From assembly GCF_006715145.1 (NCBI RefSeq), contig NZ_VFMR01000001.1:558001-622000 (forward strand): a stretch of 64,000 nucleotides of DNA. The letters run 5' to 3'. Shown here piece by piece: positions 60,161 through 64,000 of the stretch. The notes below the pieces were generated by a model. It was not told the origin of the DNA. It saw only the letters and a program-made list of their open reading frames with translations, and made no database searches. The DNA is from Microbacterium sp. SLBN-146. Lineage in GTDB: Bacteria > Actinomycetota > Actinomycetes > Actinomycetales > Microbacteriaceae. The stretch's first letter is position 1; the number at the start of each line of letters is the position of its first letter. Both the position numbers and the translations under genes were made by a program.

Positions 60161-61074
60161 CCCGCATCGTCGTGACGGGCGGCGCGGGACGCCTCGGCCG
60201 GAGCCTCGTGGCGGGTCTCACGGCGCGGGGACACGAGCTCGTGTCACTCGACCGGATCGTGACGGATGCCGCGGAGCTCGACGGCGTCGAACAGGTCGCC
60301 GTCGACCTCTCCGACGCCGACGCGACGCTCGACGCGCTCCGCGCCGCGCGCGCCGACGCGCTCGTGCACCTCGCCGCGATCGCCGTGCCGTTCAGCGCGC
60401 CCGAAGACGTCATCCTCCGCACGAACGCGGGGCTTGCGGCATCCGTTCTGGGCGGGGGCGTCGCGGCCGGAATCCCGAGAATCGTCGCCGCCTCGAGCCC
60501 GACGGTGCTGGGTTACGGCGCACCTGCCGGCTGGGTGCCCGAGCACTTCCCGCTCGACGAGGAGACGACGCCGAAGCCCTGGAACGCCTATGCGCTGTCG
60601 AAGCTCGTCATCGAGCAGTCGATCCGGATGCTGCAGCGGCAGACGGGCGACGCGGTCCACTTCGCCGCTTTCCGCCCCTGCTACGTCATCGCGCCGGAAG
60701 AGTGGGCGGGCGCGCCCACGCAGCAGGGCCACACGGTGCGTGAGCGCCTCGACGACCCGGCGCTGTCGGCTCCCGCGGTCTTCAACTACGTCGACGCGCG
60801 CGATGTCGCGGCCTTCGCGCATCGACTTCTCGAGGCGCTTGGCGACATCCCCAACGGCGAGGTCTTCTTCGTCTCGGCCGACGATGCCCTCGCGCGGCGG
60901 CCGCTCGCGGAGCTCGTCCCGGAGTTCTTCCCGGGAACGGACGTCGTCGCGCAGGCACTCACGGGCACGACCTCGGCCTTCTCCAGCGCGAAGGCGCGGC
61001 GCCTCCTGGGCTGGCAGCCCGCACACTCCTGGCGCACGGAACTCGCGCACGAACGATCGGACGTCCCCGCATGA
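60157..61074 (+). CDS. NAD-dependent epimerase/dehydratase-family protein, candidate uronate dehydrogenase
   Basis: 305 residues. The extended-SDR fold begins IVVTGGAGRLGRSLVAGLTA (GxxGxxG), with DALVHLAAIAVPF and the catalytic YxxxK in WNAYALSKLVIEQ (about residues 145-149). Uronate dehydrogenases of this superfamily oxidise galacturonate or glucuronate to the aldarolactone using NAD; that assignment rests on the operon (cycloisomerase-type enzyme, KdgD, aldehyde dehydrogenase) rather than on diagnostic residues. GTG at 60157 and stop at 61074 both overlap neighbours by four bases. A sugar-nucleotide epimerase is the main alternative. Confidence 0.72.
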   Translation: MTRIVVTGGAGRLGRSLVAGLTARGHELVSLDRIVTDAAELDGVEQVAVDLSDADATLDALRAARADALVHLAAIAVPFSAPEDVILRTNAGLAASVLGGGVAAGIPRIVAASSPTVLGYGAPAGWVPEHFPLDEETTPKPWNAYALSKLVIEQSIRMLQRQTGDAVHFAAFRPCYVIAPEEWAGAPTQQGHTVRERLDDPALSAPAVFNYVDARDVAAFAHRLLEALGDIPNGEVFFVSADDALARRPLAELVPEFFPGTDVVAQALTGTTSAFSSAKARRLLGWQPAHSWRTELAHERSDVPA

Positions 61075-61970
61075 ACTTCGACGGCATCCTCTTCTTCCCC
61101 GTGACCCCGTTCCGCGAGAGCGGCACGATCGACCACGACCTGCTCGCACAGCACGTCGTCACGGGCGTCGACGCGGGCGCGGGCGGCGTCTTCCCGGCGT
61201 GCGGCACGGGCGAGTACCACGCGCTGTCGGCGGGCGAGGCGGCCTCCGTCGTCGGCACGGCGGTCGAGGCCGTCGGCGGACGGGTCCCCGTCATCGCGGG
61301 CTCGGGCGGCCCCCTCGGGCACGCCATCGAGGCCGGGCAGGGCGCCGCGGATGCCGGAGCGGACGCGCTCCTCGTTCTCCCGCCGTACCTCGTGGGCGGC
61401 ACGCCGTCGGGGCTCGTCGCCTACGTCGAAGCGATCGCCGCGGCATCCGAACTGCCCGTCATCGTGTATCACCGCGGCACCGCCCAGTACTCGGTCGACA
61501 CGATGCGCCGGCTCGCGGCGAACCCGCGCGTCGTCGGCTTCAAGGACGGCGTTGGCGACCTCGCGACGGCGCAGCTGATCGTGCGGGCCGTCGCGGCGGA
61601 GGGGCGCACCGACTTCGCCTTCTTCAACGGCCTCCTGACGGCCGAGCTGACGCAGGCGGCGTACCGCGGCGTCGGCATCCCCCTGTACTCGTCCGCGGCG
61701 TTCGCGATGATCCCCGATGTGGCGAACGCGTACTACCGCGCCTACATCGACGGCGACGAGGCCCGGCGCCTCGCGATCCTCGACGGCTTCTACACACCCC
61801 TCGTGGCCCTCCGCGACGAGACACCCGGCTTCGGCGTCTCGCTCATCAAGGCGGGGCTTCGGCTCGGCGGCCTGCCGGTCGGCGGCGTGCGGGCGCCGCT
61901 CGTCGACCCGACGCCCGAGCAGGAGGAGCGGCTCGCGGCGATCCTCGACGCCGGAAGAGCCCTGCTGTGA
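61071..61970 (+). CDS. kdgD: 5-dehydro-4-deoxyglucarate dehydratase
   Basis: 299 residues, DHDPS superfamily. It converts 5-keto-4-deoxyglucarate to 2-oxoglutarate semialdehyde with loss of water and CO2. GILFFPVTPFRESGTIDHDL, GVFPACGTGEYHALSAGE (family-specific, distinguishing it from DapA), the catalytic Tyr in VIVYHRGTAQYS (about residue 133) and the Schiff-base Lys in VVGFKDGVGDLA (about 159) are visible. The C-terminal LIKAGLRLGGLPVGGVRAPL is also typical. Four-base overlaps on both sides place it in a tightly coupled operon. Confidence 0.92.
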   Translation: MNFDGILFFPVTPFRESGTIDHDLLAQHVVTGVDAGAGGVFPACGTGEYHALSAGEAASVVGTAVEAVGGRVPVIAGSGGPLGHAIEAGQGAADAGADALLVLPPYLVGGTPSGLVAYVEAIAAASELPVIVYHRGTAQYSVDTMRRLAANPRVVGFKDGVGDLATAQLIVRAVAAEGRTDFAFFNGLLTAELTQAAYRGVGIPLYSSAAFAMIPDVANAYYRAYIDGDEARRLAILDGFYTPLVALRDETPGFGVSLIKAGLRLGGLPVGGVRAPLVDPTPEQEERLAAILDAGRALL

Positions 61971-63028
61971 CGACGATCGCCGCGTTCGACGCGCGCCTCG
62001 TGCGCGTGCCGCTGACGCGCCCGTGGGGTGCGGACGTCACGTCGGTAGGCGTCATCGCGACGCACGTCGTGCGCTCCGACGGCGCCGAGGGGTGGGGCTT
62101 CTCGTGGACGCCGCAGATCGGCGCCGAGGCCGTGCACGCGCTCCTGACACACGACATCGCGCCCGCGGCGATCGGGTCGGATGCCGACCCCGAGGCATCC
62201 TGGACCACCCGGTGGCAGCACCTCCACGAAGCCGGCGGCGGCGGTGTCACGACGATCGCCCTCGCGGGACTCGACCTGGCGCTGTGGGATGCCGCGGCCC
62301 GCGCGGCCGGAGAGGGAATCTCCGATCACCTCGGCCGGCGCCGCGACGCCGTGCGCGCCTACGGCAGCGGCGTGAACCTCCACTACGCGCTCGACGAGCT
62401 CCTCGCCCAGGTGCAGCGCTGGATCGACGCGGGCTTCACGGCGGTGAAGATCAAGGTCGGGAAGCCCGACCTGCGCGAGGACGTCGAGCGGGTCGCGGCC
62501 GTGCGGGAGCTCCTGGGCCCCGACCGCAGCCTCATGATCGATGCCAACCAGCGGTGGGACCTCGACCGGGCCACCACGGCGATCGACGCGCTCGCGCGGT
62601 TCGAGCCCGCGTGGATCGAGGAACCCCTCCGCGCCGACGACCTCGCGGGACACGCCGAGCTCGCGCGCCGAATCGAGGTGCCGATCGCGGTCGGCGAGAA
62701 CCTCCACACCGCCCACCGTTTCGAGGAATACCTCCGCGCGGGGGCCGCGCAGATCGTGCAGCCCAACATCGTGCGGGTCGGCGGGATCACGCCGTTCCGG
62801 CGCATCGCACGACTCGCGGAAGAGCACGGCGTGCCGCTGCATCCGCATCTCCTCCCCGAACTCTCGGGCCAGCTCGCCCTGACGCTCGACGGCGACCCGT
62901 GGGCCGAAGACGTCGAGGATGCCGGGTTCGCCGACCTCGGCGCGCTGGTCGACGCGGCCCCGGTGGCCGTCGCGCATGGAATGCTGACGGTGGTCCCCCA
63001 CGACGGCCTCGGCCTGCGCTTCCGCTGA
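61967..63028 (+). CDS. Mandelate racemase/muconate lactonising enzyme-family protein
   Basis: 353 residues, enolase superfamily. Catalytic Lys-X-Lys in FTAVKIKVGKPD (about residue 160), metal ligands in LMIDANQRWDL (Asp), AWIEEPLRADD (Glu) and AVGENLHTAH (Glu), and the His region PLHPHLLPELSG. In an operon with a uronate-dehydrogenase candidate and kdgD it could be a galactarolactone cycloisomerase or an aldarate dehydratase that delivers 5-keto-4-deoxyglucarate. GTG at 61967 overlaps the kdgD stop (GTGA). The exact substrate cannot be fixed from sequence. Confidence 0.87.
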   Translation: MTTIAAFDARLVRVPLTRPWGADVTSVGVIATHVVRSDGAEGWGFSWTPQIGAEAVHALLTHDIAPAAIGSDADPEASWTTRWQHLHEAGGGGVTTIALAGLDLALWDAAARAAGEGISDHLGRRRDAVRAYGSGVNLHYALDELLAQVQRWIDAGFTAVKIKVGKPDLREDVERVAAVRELLGPDRSLMIDANQRWDLDRATTAIDALARFEPAWIEEPLRADDLAGHAELARRIEVPIAVGENLHTAHRFEEYLRAGAAQIVQPNIVRVGGITPFRRIARLAEEHGVPLHPHLLPELSGQLALTLDGDPWAEDVEDAGFADLGALVDAAPVAVAHGMLTVVPHDGLGLRFR

Positions 63029-63062
63029 CCGCCCCCCTCCCGCCCCTCCGAAAGGATCGACG

Positions 63063-64000
63063 ATGACCACGACGACCGACCAGCTCGAGCAGGTCATGGC
63101 CGCGGCCGCCGCGGCGGCGCCCGTCTGGGCGCGCTCGACCGCCGCCGAGCGCGCCTCGTGGCTCCGAGCCGCCGCCGACGCGCTCGACGCCGCGGCCGAC
63201 GAGCTCGTGCCGATCGCCGATCGTGAGACCCGTCTCGGCGAGACGCGTCTGCGCGGCGAGGTCGGCCGCACGACCGGCCAGTTGCGGCTCTTCGCATCGG
63301 TCGTCGAGGAGGGGTCGTATCTCGAGATCATCGTCGACGATGCGGATGCCACGGCGGTCCCGCCGCGCCCCGAACTGCGGCGCATGCTCGTGCCCGTCGG
63401 GCCGGTCGCCGTCTTCTCGGCGTCGAACTTCCCCTTCGCCTTCTCGGTGGCCGGCGGCGACACCGCCTCGGCGCTCGCCTCGGGTGCGCCCGTCGTCGTG
63501 AAGGCTCACTCGGGGCATCCCGAACTGTCCCGCCGCACGGCCGAGATCGTCGCGGCAGCGCTCGAGGCTGCGGGCGCTCCCGCCGGGTCGCTGCAGCTCG
63601 TCGAGGGACGCGAAGCAGGGAACGCCCTCGTGCAGCATCCCGCCATCAAGGCCGCGGGGTTCACGGGGTCGCTCTCGGGGGGCCGCGCCCTCTTCGACCT
63701 CGCGAGCGGACGGCCCGACCCGATCCCGTTCTACGGCGAGCTCGGGAGCGTCAACCCCGTCGTCGTGACGCCCGCCGCGGTCGCCGCCCGGGGTGCGGAG
63801 CTCGCGGCGGGACTCACCGGCTCGTTCACCCTGGGAGTCGGCCAGTTCTGCACGAAGCCCGGTGTCGTCTTCGTCCCCGCGGACGCCGGCTTCGAGGCAT
63901 CCGTCGCTGCCCTCGTTCCGGGTACCACGGGCGGACCGCTCCTCACCGACCGCATCACGGCGGCCTTCCCCGACGGCATCGCGCACCTCGAGGCCGATCC
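63063..64000 (+). CDS. Aldehyde dehydrogenase (2-oxoglutarate semialdehyde dehydrogenase type), 3' end cut by the window
   Basis: 312 complete codons visible; the frame is open to the window edge. Cofactor-binding and catalytic motifs: PVAVFSASNFPFAFSVAGGD, PVVVKAHSGHPELS, AGFTGSLSGGRALF, FYGELGSVNPVVV (catalytic Glu) and the catalytic Cys in LGVGQFCTKPGVVF (about residue 264). The pattern fits the NADP-linked 2-oxoglutarate (2,5-dioxopentanoate) semialdehyde dehydrogenases, which is the step after KdgD. ATG at 63063 is preceded by AAAGGA; 34 bases separate it from the previous gene. Confidence 0.92.
   Translation, partial: MTTTTDQLEQVMAAAAAAAPVWARSTAAERASWLRAAADALDAAADELVPIADRETRLGETRLRGEVGRTTGQLRLFASVVEEGSYLEIIVDDADATAVPPRPELRRMLVPVGPVAVFSASNFPFAFSVAGGDTASALASGAPVVVKAHSGHPELSRRTAEIVAAALEAAGAPAGSLQLVEGREAGNALVQHPAIKAAGFTGSLSGGRALFDLASGRPDPIPFYGELGSVNPVVVTPAAVAARGAELAAGLTGSFTLGVGQFCTKPGVVFVPADAGFEASVAALVPGTTGGPLLTDRITAAFPDGIAHLEAD

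Overview
The window is high-GC DNA from an actinobacterium, most likely a Microbacteriaceae member near Microbacterium. I infer this from codon use, frequent GTG starts, GTGA/ATGA gene overlaps, LCP cell-wall proteins and many LacI-type sugar operons. It reads as ordinary chromosome carrying three carbohydrate-utilisation blocks, one degraded accessory island and unusual intergenic repeats.

Layout. (1) 1-6.1 kb is a housekeeping block: two overlapping LCP genes, tRNA-Ser(UGA), a HAD phosphatase, serS and a lipid-kinase-like gene. (2) 6.1-10.8 kb holds a non-coding GC-rich repeat array, a secreted ThuA-domain protein, a photolyase and a PIN-domain protein. (3) 10.8-21.8 kb is a galactoside locus: GH42, two permeases, a binding protein and GH36 in one operon, with a divergent LacI regulator and a secreted esterase. 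Five operator copies of one motif tie these together. (4) 21.8-28.1 kb holds an LLM flavin oxidoreductase, a PPOX-fold protein, pheA, a DMT transporter with a divergent LysR gene, and pgm, followed by a second GC-rich array. (5) 28.8-37.6 kb holds a cellulase-like protein, a large DUF5107/TPR protein, an AraC regulator and an ABC importer. (6) 37.7-42.7 kb is an accessory island bounded by REP-like palindromes. It holds an Rhs/YD-repeat fragment, a left-truncated IS3-family element, HEAT-repeat gene fragments and small membrane proteins, including two 198-residue paralogues. It looks like the wreck of a polymorphic toxin/immunity locus.

(7) 42.7-64 kb holds two or more linked catabolic systems. 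One operon has Gfo/Idh, DUF993, a TIM-barrel isomerase, LacI and glycerate kinase. The next has a sugar importer with a YesL-like protein. Then come PmoA-like, Gfo/Idh and GH43-like genes, an ABC half-exporter with a divergent LacI gene, and an oxidative uronate-type operon (Gfo/Idh, NAD-dependent dehydrogenase, mandelate-racemase-fold enzyme, kdgD, aldehyde dehydrogenase running off the end). A shared palindrome of the form GGAAANCGNTTTCC precedes or overlaps every one of these units, so they probably form one LacI regulon that degrades a uronate-containing glycan to 2-oxoglutarate and glycerate-level intermediates.

The most novel-looking signals are: (a) four intergenic inverted repeats with different arms but exactly 39 nt between them; (b) two GC-rich arrays, each between convergent genes, sharing a core motif; (c) an uncharacterised DUF993 pathway under the shared operator; (d) the decayed Rhs/immunity island. 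All functions come from reading motifs by eye; no database search was run.
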